64,000 nt of DNA. Origin: Neelides folsomi. Taxonomy: Eukaryota > Arthropoda > Collembola > Neelipleona > Neelidae. The position numbers were made by a program, and so were the translations under genes. The stretch lies in assembly GCA_034687125.1 (NCBI GenBank), contig JAQGBZ010000288.1, forward strand, positions 1 through 64,000, read 5' to 3'. The notes under the pieces were generated by a model. It had not been told where the DNA came from. It saw only the letters and a program-made list of their open reading frames with translations, and did no database searches. Positions 36,759-49,966 of the stretch are shown piece by piece. The stretch's first letter is position 1, and each line of letters starts with the position of its first letter.

Positions 36759-38194
36759 TCCGACCTCTTGAGCGCCTTCCCCATGAGAGTCTGCCGACGG
36801 AGGGCGAGTGACGAAGGTTGGCTTCTCTCGTCGCCTCCCAATTTCCAAAACCTCCCGACCCCCCACTCATGTGGGAAGGTGAAGGTTGAAAGTCTTCGGT
36901 GGCAGGTGAGGGGGATCACGGGAGTGGTGAAACTCGACATCACATCAAACACCAAATCAAAATCATGCGAGATTGCCCAAATATAACTTTCAATTAAATC
37001 TCCATTCTCATGATATTTATATATTTATGATTTTATAAAAAGAATAAACGCTTGAGGAATTAATTTATCTAATTAAACACACTTTAACATTTTAAATAAG
37101 CTTAATAATACAATAATTAATATGCGCTATAAATTATAATAATATATATTAATATCCTTAGGCATAAGCATATTCAAAGATACAAAAATAATCAAGTATA
37201 TACGTGTTTGTAATTTGCATATTTACATTACTACATACCTTACATAGCAAATGCTTTGTCTTCATAAACTTATTATGTTTTACTTATTTATTTAGATATA
37301 AATTAAATCTAGCAATACATTATGTATGATACCTGTTTTTTTTAAATACGTATATATCTATAATTATATTAAAATTGTCGTTCAAGGTTTGATTAACAAT
37401 AAGTAAAAGCACCTTCTTAATATTTAGAAAATTGGACGTCGAGAAAGAAGGTGCAAAGTACAAAGTTCGAAATTTAAATTCTCCCTATTCCGATTAACAT
37501 TTAAATGGGCTAAAGTTAATGAAGAGACGTTTTCTTCCAACTGGGCTTCAACTTTCCCAAACTCCTTCCTCGTTGGTCAACCAGTCAAAATCGTGAACGT
37601 AGAAGTAAATGAAAGTAATACAATTAACAAACGATGGTTAAACTCCTCGCCCGCTTTTCCGTCCGCTCTCTCGGGTATAATAAAGGTCTCCTTCCCTTGT
37701 CATCAAACTCGCCCTCGTGCGCCCTCAAAAGAGAATAAAGAAGGCTGTTACGCTGCCCGACTGACCACTCAACTTTCTCCAAACAATCTCAACGTTTTTT
37801 CAAACCTACGCCGTTCTTCATCATTAAGGTAAATTCTTCAATTCTATCTGTATTGTATCTATGATTTAACAAAGCCAGTCAATTGTAGACTAGATGTGAG
37901 TAGATTATATATAATGAATGAATATATATATAATGAAGAGATGAATACATTTTAATGATAGATTAAAAATATGTAATTTAACAAAACCAATACATTGTAT
38001 ATGTATATAGATTTTAATGTTCAATATTTTGATTTTACAAAAATCTTATGTAGGGTGGGTAGATTTTATTAATATTTTTCATTTAAATTGTGTGATTTCG
38101 CCAAGTTAATATTTAGTAGAGGTGCGTAGATTTTAATTTTACTTGAATTATTAATTAATTTATTAATTTTTCTCTATTGGGTGTTGATTTCAGA
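36759..38194. other. Head-to-head region between ADAMTS and piwi
   Basis: The ADAMTS start codon (minus) and the piwi start codon (plus) face away from each other here. GC-richer sequence lies directly upstream of ADAMTS (36759-36960) and again at 37430-37830 before the piwi leader exon. The middle is AT-rich and holds nothing recognised. Confidence 0.4.
37676..37684 (+). promoter_or_regulatory. Possible TATA box and 5' UTR exon of the piwi gene
   Basis: TATAATAAA is followed by a pyrimidine-rich GC-richer leader that ends at 37828 with TTAAG then GTAAAT. That is a plausible donor for a non-coding first exon joined to the acceptor TTTCAG just before the start codon at 38195. The intron would be 365 bases. 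Confidence 0.4.
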
Positions 38195-41100
38195 ATGGAG
38201 CAAAGAAGGCCTTTTGGTAGGGGTCGCGGAATGGGACGTGGTGTGCAGAGAGAACCCGGCTACATCACTCCTGAATCTCAATCTGAAACGAACATTGCCT
38301 TGTCATCCCTCTCTGGAGAAATGTCGAGTCTTACAACTGAATCTGATGATGTATCGGGAGTTGGAGATGCTGGAAAGCCCAGCAACAGAGGAACTCCTTA
38401 TTGGGAGGCTGGGACGAGGATGAGACCTGTCGAAAGTCACCCACTTCCCGATACTGATGAAGACGGTGCGCCCCGGACCGCGGCTTCACGAGGAAGCTCC
38501 CTTGAAAGAAGAATTACATCCTACAAAGTCCCACCATTGCCAGAATCTCCCATGGATGAACGTTCTGCCGAATTGCTCAAAGTTGTCGGAGATGAGCAAG
38601 GACACATTCCGGGGGATATTCCTAAGCGTGGAGGCCATCGCGCAGTCGGGGTGGAACCTGGAAATTGGCGTAACACCATCCAAACCAGGAGCAAAACCCT
38701 GGAGAGCAAAGTGGGGAAGAATGGAAAGTCAGTGGAGTTGATGTCCAATTACTTCAAGCTGATCCAGTCCAAGGATTGGACTCTCTACAACATCCCTGTC
38801 AGATTCTCCCCACCAGTGGACGAAAAGAACTCACGACGTTGGCTGATCCGACAAATTTCCGAAGACATCGCTCCTTATGTCTGGGACGGGGCGAATCTCT
38901 TCACCGTCAATGCATTGTGCGAAAAGGGAAAACAGAGGACTTGGACTATTCCAGACCCCAAGACTGCCTCCAACGTGACCATCAGCATGGAAGATTCCTA
39001 CAAGATTCCGAGCGGGGACCCGCAATGCTTCCAGCTCTACAACCTCATCATTCGCAAATGCATGCTCGGGATGAAGTTGGAAGAACTCGGACGACACTTC
39101 TACGACCCGAATCAAGAAATATTTATTAAAGAAGCCCAGCTCCGTTTGTGGCCTGGATTCATCACGTCCATGAGACCTCACGAGCGGGACGTTCTTATGT
39201 GCGTCGAAATCACCCACAAGGTCCTGAGGGCTGAAACGGCCTACGACATCGTCCAGGAGCTTTTAAGGGAACATGGAAGAGACCCAAAGGGCCAACAGAG
39301 AATCTCGGACGAGTTGGTCGGCCAGGTTGTGCTGACAACATATGGGAACAAGACGGCTTCATATCGGATCGACGACGTCAAATGGTCCATGAATCCAATG
39401 GCCACCTTTGAGAAGCGGGTGAAAGGGGAGAAGGGCGCGGAGCCGAAGACGGCCCCAATCTCCTTCGCCCAATACATGCTCGAGAGATACAACATGAAAG
39501 TGAATGACACGAAGCAGCCGCTTCTCGTGTCCAAGCCGAAGAAGAAGACAATCCACAGTGGGGAAGTGCAGAATGTTTTGCTCATCCCGGAGTTCTGCCA
39601 AATGACTGGTCTCACTGATCGAATGAGGGCCAATTTCAACCTCATGAAGAGTTTGGCTACTCATCTCCATCAAGGACCGGGGACGAGGATTGGCTCAATC
39701 AAGAAATTCATTAACTCACTTCACTCAACGGATGAGGTAATTTTTTTACTTTGATATTATTACTAAAATTATTATCATTACTTTAAATAAAAATTAATTA
39801 GTTGATAATTTGTTAATGTGAAATTAAAATTTAACGTTATATTTTCGTTTCAGTTGGTGAAGGAGCTTAAGAGCTGGGACATGAGATTCGACAAAGAACT
39901 CATCACCTTCCCGGGAAGAATCCTCAACCGAGAAACGATCCTATTTGGAAATGGAGGAACTGAGGCCCCAAACCAAGAGGCTGATTGGACCATGGGATTT
40001 AGAAGTAATTTTTTTATTCTTCAATTAAATATTTATAAATAGATATTTTATTTGAATATATAATATAGGTTCCAGAAGTTCTTTAATTTTACTTATTCTA
40101 ATTTGCTTATATTTATTTTTTAGAACAAAAACTCTTTTCTGTGGTCAACATGAACAAATGGGTGTTGGTGTCTCCTTTTCGAGAAAGGCAAGCAGCGGAC
40201 ACTTTCGTCATGACCATGCAAAAAGTCGGGAAACCAATTGACATGCAAATTGTCAGGCCACTCGAAGTCGTTACCGTTGGGGATGTGAAGCCGGTGACGT
40301 ACATCAAGGAAATCAAGAATGTCATCGCGAAACATAAGAATGATCTTCAAATGGTTTTCGTCGTTCTTCCCAACAATAAAACTGAATTGTACAACGCGGT
40401 CAAGAAATGTCTTGGAGTTGATTATGGAAGTAAGTTTTTATTATTTTTACATATTACATTAAAATTGTTATTTATTCATCAATAATTATTTTATCACTTT
40501 TACACTTTCTCATGCAATTTCTACTTTAATCATTGCTTATTTAATTTCCAGTTCCATCTCAATGTTTCTTGTCCAAGAACGTCCAGAAGAATAACATGTC
40601 AGTGGCGACGAAGGGAGTAATTCAAATGAGTGCAAAAATCGGCGGAGAACCTTGGAGCGTCAAACTTCCCCTTAAGGACTTGATGGTCGTTGGATTTGAC
40701 GTCTACCATGACAAAAGCTCGAGAGGCAAAACAGTTGGTGCAATGGTTGCTTCCATGTCCCCCACTTTGGCCAAATATTATTCATTGACTTCGTATCATT
40801 CAACGGATACAGAACTGAGCAACAACATGGCTGACATGATTATTGGTAAGTTCCCTTTTCGAATCTCTTTATTTGGTTCAATGGCCAAAATATTGATATT
40901 TATTTTCAAATTCCAGAATGCTGCCAAGAATACAAAAAGGTGAACGGGAGCCTCCCCAAACGGATCATCCTTTATCGTGATGGAGTCTCAGACGGACAAG
41001 TGGACTTTGTTGTAAGGAGCGAACTCCAAACGATCATTTCTTCTCTTGAGAGTCACTGCAAGGCTGCAGAAGCGGACGAGGTCAAGTTGACATTCATCAT

Positions 41101-41570
41101 CTGCACCAAGAGGATCAACACGAGGCTTTTCATTAAACAGGAAAATCCTCCTCCGGGAACTGTCTGCGACGACGTGGTGACTCTTCCAGAAAGGTAAAAA
41201 TTGATTTTTAACGAATTGATATTTAATTTATACTAATTGATATTAACCTCTTTCTAATTCACTAAATAGTAAATTGAATAAACTAAATTTTGTTATTAAT
41301 TTCAGATACGACTTCTTCCTCATTGCTCAATTCTCCAAGCAGGGAACGGTGAGCCCTGTGAACTTCAATGTCATCCACGATACCAACATGCTGGATCCCG
41401 ACAAGGTTCAAATCCTCACGTTCAAGATGTGTCACATGTATTTCAACTGGTCTGGAACTGTCCCTGTTCCTGCTCAATGTCAATACGCACACAAACTGGC
41501 CTACCTTACTGGAACGGCTTTTGGAAATCAAGCCAATTTGAAACTCAGCAATCTTCTTCATTTCCTTTAA
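38195..41570 (+). CDS. piwi: Piwi-clade Argonaute (piRNA-guided slicer)
   Basis: Binds piRNAs and silences transposons in the germ line and sometimes soma (family knowledge). Six coding exons: 38195-39736, 39854-40004, 40124-40429, 40552-40845, 40917-41193 and 41306-41570, giving 944 aa. The N terminus carries Arg-Gly motifs (RRPFGRGRGMGRGVQREPG), likely methylated for Tudor-protein binding. The Piwi-type N/L1 region follows (VELMSNYFKLIQSKDWTLYN). PAZ is roughly 290-400. The MID guide-5' phosphate region has YNAVKKCLG then PSQCF. The PIWI catalytic tetrad is complete: D716 (GFDVYHD), E754 (STDTELS), D786 (LYRDGVSDGQ) and H919 (YAHKLAYLTG). Slicer activity is therefore expected. YKKVNGSLPKRIILYRDGVS is typical of Piwi rather than Ago. 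The large first exon (514 codons) with small 3' exons suggests partial intron loss. I cannot say whether it is the Aub-, Piwi- or Ago3-type member; the RG-rich tail and DEDH fit Aub/Piwi. Confidence 0.95.
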
Positions 41571-42477
41571 TTGCCCCATTTTCACAAAGTATTTGATTAG
41601 TTATTTGAATTATTATGTTTTTCATTTTTAATTGTATGGGTAGGACTATTTGGTGGTAGGATTATTTCATTTTAATTAATTCGTATTTTCGAGTATGTAT
41701 TTTAAATAATTTGATAATAATAATTTTAATTTGTTCATGCTTAATTGTTTAAATTCTAATTAGTATTTAAAATGTTCAATTTTATTATTACAAACCTATT
41801 TTTATGATCATAATTCTTTGTACATATTTTGATATTTTTGTCTTCGAGACGTATTGAGCTAAAATATATGTATATAGAATAGATGTCATAATTCAATAAT
41901 TACTTAAGATTCATTTTCCTTTAAATTATCCATATTCGACTTCATTCGCCATTCAGTATAAAATTAAGTACAATTTGTAAATTATATTAAAATAATGGAC
42001 AATGAACCACAATTCATTTTTAAGTATAAATTGTTATTTATTATAATATAATTTATATATAATTTTTAATATCAACCATTTTTCATTTTTACTACAAAAG
42101 TGTCTGGGAAAAGTAAAGTTAGAAGAATATAAATAATTTTCATAACATTATTAAATCTTCAATTTCATCTCTCGTAATTTCCATCGACTGGGAGGGAAAG
42201 GGAATGGTTTTTAAATGGTAGGTAACCGCTTCACTCGACGAAGGCTACTCGATAAATATAACATTTCTTAATTTTTAATCTTCAATTCAATTTGAGCGAA
42301 ATCCTCTCAGGCGATCGGTAGAAAAAAGCGAGAAAAATGGCAATCGAGGAAGTCGAAGATTGGATATATAAATTCGCTCTCGGCAATAGTTTATTAGGAA
42401 GTCAGACGTGTGGAACAGCAAGTTACCAACAATTTTTTAGATCGCTCAAATTAAATTAAATTGACGAGGGGCCAGAT
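41571..42477. other. Convergent 3' gap between piwi and Rab35
   Basis: Both genes end into this AT-rich stretch. It presumably contains two 3' UTRs. No exon, repeat or RNA gene is recognised. Confidence 0.5.
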
Positions 42478-43705
42478 TTAGCAGCAGCCCTTTTTCGGCT
42501 TTTCTTTTGATTTCTTGTCCAAATTGATGGTGTCATGTGGATTATCCTTTGTCAATTGTGACCGCTTCGTGATGAGTACTTGCTTAGTAATGGCCATAAA
42601 CATCTAAAACAAACACACCAATTAATACCAACAACCTTCCCACCATCATAAGTAATGCAATCTAATAGTTTTTGTAATTACTTCTTCAACGTTAATATTG
42701 TCTTTAGCACTGGTTTCGTAGAGTTGAATCCCCATTTGATCAGAGAATCGCTGAGCGTCGGTGGTGAGGACGACTTTCTTCGAAGGGTCATCGTTTTTAT
42801 TCCCAACAAGAACTTTATTGACAAGATCGCAATTCTGCTCAATTTCGTGAAGCCAGCGTTTGACGTTGGCAAAGGAATCTCCATTCGTCACGTCATATAC
42901 AATTATCACACCATGAGTCCCCCGGTAATACCTGAGAAAATTAAACAATAGTGATTAAATTCATCCATCAATTCGATACTTTAATAAAACTATTACTGTA
43001 TTTTTTTTATCAAGGTTCAACGCAATGGAATTATGCTCAATGCGTGAGTTATACTAATAGATGCAATCTATTATGTATTCTCTAATTATTAGGTAAATGA
43101 AACTTTCTCACGATGTGAAGGAAAATAAAGACTACATCTAAAAAAATTAAACTCGCTTGATTTTAGTCAAAATTTTAGTTCATTAAAAATATATTGGGAG
43201 AATAAAATAAAAGATTACTAGTTCTGGCCAATATTTATTTTATTGATAAAATTTGAGCATAACTGGGGCGAGAAACGAATTGATGAAAAATCAATATTCA
43301 GTTTCCGTGGGTATATTTTATGATTCAAAAATAAATTAGGAAATTTGGTAATTAAAAAATATTTAGTTGAATTGCTTACGTTGAAGTGATTGTCCTGAAC
43401 CTTTCCTGGCCGGCGGTGTCCCATATTTGCAATTTGACCCGTTCCTGATTGACGACCAGCGTCCGAATCTTGAAGTCGACTCCAATGGTTGTAATGTAAT
43501 TTGTGGAGAACACATTGTCCGCAAACCTGACGAGAAGGGCGCTTTTGCCAACCCCTTTACATCCAATGGTCAGTTAAAGTGTTTGGTTAGTTAATTAATT
43601 GTTGGAAAGAGGGTTTCAAGGGCGCGGCTCACCCGAATCTCCAATGATGAGGAGTTTGAAGAGATGGTCGTACTCTTTCGAATGCCCGGCCCCCCGACTC
43701 GCCAT
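42478..43705 (-). CDS. Rab35: Rab35-like small GTPase
   Basis: Membrane-trafficking switch on the plasma membrane and recycling endosomes (family knowledge). Four exons: 43633-43705, 43380-43554, 42682-42931 and 42478-42603, giving 207 aa. All guanine-binding motifs are present: P-loop GDSGVGKS (22-29), switch-I Thr in [18 protein letters not shown] (70-74), NKND (127-130) and ETSAKDN near 157. The switch region and [25 protein letters not shown] and [14 protein letters not shown] are the Rab1/35 pattern and closest to Rab35. The C terminus is basic and ends KKGCC, a double-cysteine geranylgeranylation site. Compared with vertebrate Rab35 it has an extra short leader ([17 protein letters not shown]). 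Confidence 0.95.
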
Positions 43706-45944
43706 TATTCCCTGATCCCCGACTTGGAGCAGACGAGGTCGGAGTCGTGGAGAAAAGAGTCAGTTCGCGTCTTTGTGGTCCTCACTGTCGCTGAATGAAA
43801 AAGACTTTTGAGGAAGGTGCAAGGGGATGGGCGGAGAGGTGGAGGATCCAAATATTTATTACCCTTTTTACCATACAAAATCCCATCCCAAGATCCTCAT
43901 TTAATGAATCAACGCATGTTGTAGGCTCAACATTTCATAAAGTTGCATTCGCACCGATAAGTGTCGAAGGTCTCCAATGTCAATTAATTATTCCCGCAGA
44001 GCGGCACATTTAGATCTTCCCTCTGATCTCGGCCCAGGTGGAAAGTCGTCAGTGATCGGGAGAATGCTCGGCGGTTCCGACTCCTCCTGCTCAGCCTCCG
44101 CTCCAAATTCGGATTTCACCCGTCCGCAAATTCGGATTCTACCCGGAGTCTCGTAAAATGAGATCCCACCCGGAGTCGGTCCAGAGGAGCCGCCACTGCC
44201 CTCCCGACCCACCTCGACCTCCGCCTCGCCAAGGATTTCTCCCGCCGTCGGATCCAGGTCGAGTGGTTTCTCCACCTTCTCCCGCATCCCTCTCGTTCCG
44301 AATCGGATCTTGGGGCAGGGCGAGGGTTGAAAGCGCAGATCCTTTGCAGGGACTACGCAACAACCCACGTAAATACTTCCACATTCAAATCACGTCCACA
44401 TTTTCCACTTCCAATGCGCTGCCAGTTCCGCCGGATCGCCTCGCCCCATAAAACAATCCAAGCGTCTCTGACCCCAAACGGTCACATTCGCCCAATCTCA
44501 CTTTCCAGGTCTTCTGTTCCATAAGACCAAGGAAGTTTTCCTATTGAGCAACCCTGTCCCCCGAGTATATTTAATATTTAAAATATGCTCGCTTGACGGG
44601 TCCCCTCAATTGGATTTCGTACAACTTGCATTGTCTGCCAATCAAGATTCGCCTCTCTTCCTCTCTATATATTTTACACATTCAAAAGATTCACTTATAT
44701 CGTCATCATATAATACTTATATGAGATATACTGTTATATAACATACAATAGAATAATATAGCATTTATTCTATTTAAGATTTTAGAAGATTTAACACATT
44801 TAATATTACAATTAGATACTTTACAGCCATGTATCATTACAAATTAGATTACAGTTTGAGTATGTTTAACCTAATATTCATATTCTCAAAATTTTGATCC
44901 ATATTGGTTTCCATATCCATAAAAAATACCATTGAGAAATGATATTTAATATGATTTTGTCACATCTTGAATTATCATCTGTATTGTTTTGTTTTAAAAC
45001 ATAAAATTTGCATTAGCATGTAAAATACTAATACCAATACTTATACTATTACTAATATTGTTAATCACAAAGTGCTCTACCTACAGACAAATTCCTACTT
45101 TAGGTATAGGTAGTTAAACAATGCAATGTATACATACGGTATAATATAAAATGCTTAACCAAACGTTTTATAATTTTTAAGACATTTCGACATAATTTCG
45201 AATTCCACTTTGTACTTTAGTTTGTAAATTCAAATATTCAAAGTGAAGGAATATAAATGGTCACTAAACTTATATACTTAGGTAAATAAATTATTGGAGT
45301 TCTGATGTCAATAGAGCCATTTTTATTTTCTAAAACCATTGCAACATCTCACTACAAATTGATAACTAACTAAAATTAATTGCAAATAGTGAAATCGTTT
45401 ATTTGACTTGACCTATTAATGATTTCCGAATATGAAAAGTATAAACAATTCATCACTTTGAATAGAGACAATTGTTGGAAAATGTTTAGAACATCTGGAG
45501 CTTTTCTTAAATTTTACTTTTTAAGTTAGGAAGATAAAAATTAAATTTTTAATGACTTTTAAATTAAAAATTATAGAAATTTTGTGGATTTTGACCATTT
45601 TACAAATGTGAGCTCACACTTTGGCTAACCCCACCCAACCTATTGTAACACTTTTCCCTACCCCACCCCCCCTCTTAAGCGTGAGTTCATTTATGGACAG
45701 TCCCTAAAATAAGGTACAACTATATGTATTTATATCAACTAGATAAACTATTATTATTCATAATTACTGTATTTATTAAACCCAATCTTTGATATTAATT
45801 AAGATATTATAGAATAAAGAAATTAGCATCATTAAATTAACAAATTAAAGGGATAAATGTTAAATTAATAACCGTACGTTATCTATATATATGCATTACA
45901 TAGTGTAATAAACAACAGATTCAGATTTAACTTTTAAGTAATCA

Positions 45945-47253
45945 CCCAATAAGCACAAAGTATTTACAACTCAGTTACTTCAAGGTCTCACGTAAAGTTA
46001 CGCTAAGGTGGAATATGGCCGGCAAAATAACGTTGATATCAGGTTTCAGCGGAACTTCGTTGACTTCAACGTTGATACAAGGTTAAAGTAAGGTTACCCA
46101 TAGAAATTTTTTTGGTTGATTTAAACGTTACATTATAATTATAAATCTAATAACGCACGCTGGTTTATATACCGCGACAAATGTGGTAAATAAAAATAGT
46201 TTTTAATTATTTAATAAAAAAGAAACTTTTATTAAACAAATCGATTATGGTTTAAATGAGGTATACATACAAATGTCGACTTTTGATTTACACTTATATC
46301 TTTATAAAATGGAATTAAGATACATTTTTTAATTAATTTATCCCGATTAATAATATATTTAACATCGTCATCTTCAATCTGTAGAGTTGGATTTGGAATC
46401 GAAAAATGTGCATTCCCAAAGATTTCATCGGATGTGTCGAATTTTTGTTTTTTGTGAAAAGGCTTCTTTCCATTATGCTTTAATTTTTGGTCCCTTTTAT
46501 CTTCATCACTTGACGTTTCAATATTTGTTTCAATTCCGGAGTAAGATTGTGAAACGATCATTGAATTTTCATGTGTCTATAAATTAATATATTTATAGAT
46601 TAAATAATTTAATTTTAGTACAGTCGTATTAAATAATTATTTAAATAAATTGAAATATTTGATTTACCTCCATTATTAAGAATTTTGCACTTATTTTCAC
46701 TCCATGATGATTTTGGAACTGCAGAGTTTTTGATCAATGCACTTGAACAAGGTCCCGGAGGCCAGAGGCAAACAGTTTTCTTAATTCCTTTTTTGACCCA
46801 ACAAGAAGGAACAACGGACACACTTTTATCTTTAAATTGAACTATTAGATTACTTTTTTGGAATATAATATATCTAGAGTTGCACACTTGTTTTTCAAAA
46901 TAGAAGGATGTGAATATTTCTTACAAGTTCGTTCTTTCACTTCTTTATCGCAAATTAAAACGCGCATGAATGATGTTCAGTGCAGTATTTAGTTGAGGCA
47001 ACTAAGTATGTAATGAAACCAGAATGTAACGTCAATATCAACATAAATAAATCTAGACATGAAGTAGTTGTTTTGTTAACTTTAATTCAACGTTGTTGTA
47101 GTATGAGTTTAAAAACGATTATTTTTTATCGTTTTTCCGTTGCATTGCATTAGTTACCTAAAGGTTACTGCAACATTATTTAAATAACTGTAACCACTAT
47201 GTAATTTTGTAACATTGAAACAACTAATTTGTAAAAACTACGTGCTTGTTGGG
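45945..47253. mobile_element. DNA element with about 43-bp inverted ends (1309 bp)
   Basis: The left end CCCAATAAGCACAAAGTATT and the reverse complement of the right end CCCAACAAGCACGTAGTTTT match over about 43 bases at roughly 80 percent. Just inside the left end AACGTTGATA occurs twice (46029-46038 and 46068-46077), with related AACGTTG words at the right side, typical of subterminal repeats. Flanks share only CA, so no convincing target duplication is seen. It carries a minus-strand gene fragment but no transposase that I recognise. It is therefore probably non-autonomous or of an unfamiliar class. The family is not assigned. Confidence 0.7.
46232..46967 (-). CDS. WPP-motif protein inside the TIR element (DUF4806-associated type)
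   Basis: Two exons join cleanly: 46925-46967 (MRVLICDKEVKERT plus one base, GTAAGA donor) and 46668-46886. They give about 87 aa including YIIFQKSNLIVQFKDKSVSV, VPSCW, CLWPPGPCSSALIKNSAVP and SSWSENKCKIL. The pattern VPSxW ... WPP ... IxNxxVPxxxW ... xKIL recalls the short N-terminal module of DUF4806-bearing proteins common in some insect genomes. That link is from memory of the pattern only. A further open segment at 46232-46561 (Asp/Lys-rich, 109 aa) follows after a 5' splice site GAGGTAAAT, but the only acceptor I see gives the wrong phase. The gene may be decayed, or have another short exon. Its nucleic-acid or transposition role is unknown. Confidence 0.45.
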
Positions 47254-48181
47254 CATACTACTTACATTTAGACATGTGTGGTTAAGAAGATTTTGTACTT
47301 TACAAGTATTTAAATTTATAAGGCTCAGAATGTCATCATAAATCTCTAATATGTAATGTACGTAAATATATCAAGAAAAAGTTTATATATATACTAATAT
47401 TTGTAATTGACAATTTACATGCATTCTGCCAATGAACTATTGGATAACTTTTAGTTTCAATTTTAGTATTTATCCCCTTAATTTTATACATTCAATTAAA
47501 TTATTATTAATATTTCATTTACACAATCAGTTTTATTCGAAGTATTATCCATACAAATGATATGAGTACATTTGTATATACAGATATAACTACAATTCCC
47601 TATATATTTTTAGATCAATAAATATGTACATAAATACATAGTATCAATGAATATTTATCGTATACCTATGTGTAATGCTTAATGCTTATTGATTTTACAA
47701 ATCACGCATAGCCAATACTTGATTGATTCAAGCCCATGAACGTAGATTTAGTAAAACGCCATTAGAAGTGAACCTTATCATTGAATTGCCTTTTTCAACT
47801 TAAGCGTCGATGCGTTTATTTTATGTACTTTAGATAACGAGGGTTGTATTAAAAGTGACTTTCTCCTATTAGGCAAATGCATTGGGGACAGGATGATATA
47901 TGCATCTAATAACACACTACATTGAAGATCTCTTGGCGGCGCTCGATTCCAACCCATACGGATACGGATACTAAATGTTAAATTAAATTACTATTATTAA
48001 AGGCCTGTCCATCTGCAGTTCAATTTCATTTCACAATTAAAATGAACTAATAAACCATTAGAAGTAATTCCTCATGCTCTGGTTGGAGTCATCAGGTCAA
48101 AATGTGGACGAATGTCCATAAAACAATTCTTTATTGACCTTCGTACTCGGAAGAATATTTCAGACTCGCAGACTTTAAATC

Positions 48182-49966
48182 ATGTCCTTGCCATCAAGAA
48201 GTCTGAGTCTTTTCCAAAGAATTAAACCTTGTAAGTCAAAATCACAAACAATATAAATTAAAGTATATCATTTAACAAATATATGGTAAACTTATGCAAG
48301 CCTGAATTTGAAATTTAAAGATTGTCATTGTTTTTAAGACCCTTTGATTTGGAGATCGTATGGGAAATTATCCGAGAATTGGCAGCCGAAACGGGCTCTT
48401 ATTTTAACTAAATTGTCAAGGTTGGAGTTTGAGAAACTTCGTCACCCGGGAATCTCCGATGATGACCTTGAAAAGAAATTAAGGCACCGAGGATCAGATT
48501 ACAGTACACTTCTTTACCATCATTATATTCATAAGGTTCGGATCTTCGCCAGCCTTTTTCTTCAATTTTAACTTTTATTTTTCATTAAGGGCTGCGAGAA
48601 TCGAGTCGACAAATGCTTCAGAGAAATCGGAGTGGAAACCAAAGTCATAAATAGATTTGAGTACAATGATGTAAGTGCACTATATCATTTACTTTCAAAA
48701 TATTGCTATGTAATTAAAATTAATTCTCCATTTCAGTTTACTTTGACAGAATTAATAATTAAATACTCTATAGATGCATATTTCCAAGGTCTATTAAAAT
48801 TGTATACTTTACAGGATAATATCAATTGGGCAGATGTGATCGTGACTACAGGCGGAGATGGAACTTTCCTAATGGCAGCATGCCGAATTACCGACAGGAA
48901 CAAACCAGTCATTGGCTTCAACACCGACCCAACAAGGTCTGAGGGATATCTCTGTCTGCCCAAGAAATACTCCATAGCAATTGGAGAAGCCGTGAAAAAG
49001 ATCTACGAAGGGAAGTTCAAGTGGACTTTCCGGAAAAGGATTCGAATCACACTCAAAGGCAACTCAGCCTTCCAAGTTCCTGTAGAACTCCACGACCAAC
49101 AACTTCATCATCCTGAAAACAGGTAAAGTGGAAATGGCTAGCCAATTAGTTGTAAAAATATACTCTTATCCATTATTCTTAATAAGGATTGGGTATTTGA
49201 AGATTCTTTGAATGCTTCCGCGAGCCGTTGAAACGACGAACTGAAGATCTCCATCGGCTTCAAACCAGAGTTCTTCCTGCCCTCGCTCTCAACGAGGTTC
49301 GATAAATTATTATTATTATTTCAACTCCATTATTATTCACAGAATTTCTCAATTGTTAATTGTAAAGGTTTACATCGGAGAGTGCGTTTCTGCTCGAGTT
49401 TCTTACTTTGAAATGGCCGTTGATGGACGTGAGCCGGTAAAGACGAAAAACGCCGGGCTTTGTGTCTGCACCGGGACTGGGTCAACTTCATGGGCCTACA
49501 ACATCTCCAAGATTTCCCCACAGACAGTGGAAGAAATTCTAAGGATCCTCCAAGAAGAAGAAGGAATACCCGAACTCCCAGCTGCCAAAATGCTTCTTGA
49601 CCGAGTCACAAAATCCTACAATTCCCGCCTTGCTTTCCATCCAGGTTAAATGGAAATCTTAATAGCAATTTAGAGATTAATTGGAAATTTTTAATAATTT
49701 AAATATGAATTTGATCTTCAGAACGGAAAGAAATGTTGTACACGCTCCGGGATCTCATATCGTCCTATACTTTGCCCTACGCAGTGGAAATTCCATCCCG
49801 GGCTTTTGCCTCCCGCCTCGAAGTTCGATCCCGTTGTTTCGATGCCTGTTTAGTTATCGACGGAGGTTTGACCTTCACTTTTAATGATGGAGCTGTTGCA
49901 GTGTTCGAAATGCACGATGCAGATGCTCTGAGAACAATCATTGATGTCAATGATTCAGACGACTGA
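48182..49966 (+). CDS. NADK2: Mitochondrial NAD kinase 2
   Basis: Phosphorylates NAD to NADP in mitochondria, supporting proline synthesis, fatty-acid and lysine metabolism (family knowledge). Seven exons: 48182-48230, 48339-48535, 48590-48670, 48815-49122, 49203-49296, 49368-49644 and 49722-49966, giving 416 aa. The N terminus MSLPSRSLSLFQRIKP is a plausible targeting peptide. The catalytic GGDGT is at 122-126 (VIVTTGGDGTFLMAA). NTDPTRSEGYLCLP (145 onward) is the signature that separates NADK2 from cytosolic NADK, where NxE...FL is found instead. TGTGSTSW near 278-285 is the second substrate-binding motif. The C-terminal exon has SRCFDACLVIDGG then FNDGAVA, as in the human enzyme. The exon at 48590-48670 is small, and alternative readings through the neighbouring intron are stop-free for some distance but unlike the family. 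Confidence 0.94.

Larger units (their letters stand above)
43706..48181. other. Intergenic region containing one TIR element
   Basis: The first 800 bases (43706-44530) are GC-richer and probably include the Rab35 promoter and 5' leader. Open readings there are long on both strands but compositionally simple (Pro/Arg/Ser-rich) and match nothing. From 44700 on it is AT-rich, interrupted by the TIR element at 45945-47253. Confidence 0.4.

Noticed and set aside
43988-44530. Long overlapping open frames upstream of Rab35
   Set aside because: Composition is Pro/Arg/Gly/Ser-rich on both strands, as expected for a GC-rich promoter or 5' leader; nothing recognisable.
45945-47253. Target-site duplication for the TIR element
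   Set aside because: Only the dinucleotide CA is shared at both edges, which is not enough to call a target duplication or assign a superfamily.
47925-47975. tRNA-like GCGCTCGATTCCAACCC segment
   Set aside because: It resembles a T-arm for a few bases, but no acceptor stem, D-arm or anticodon arm can be drawn around it.
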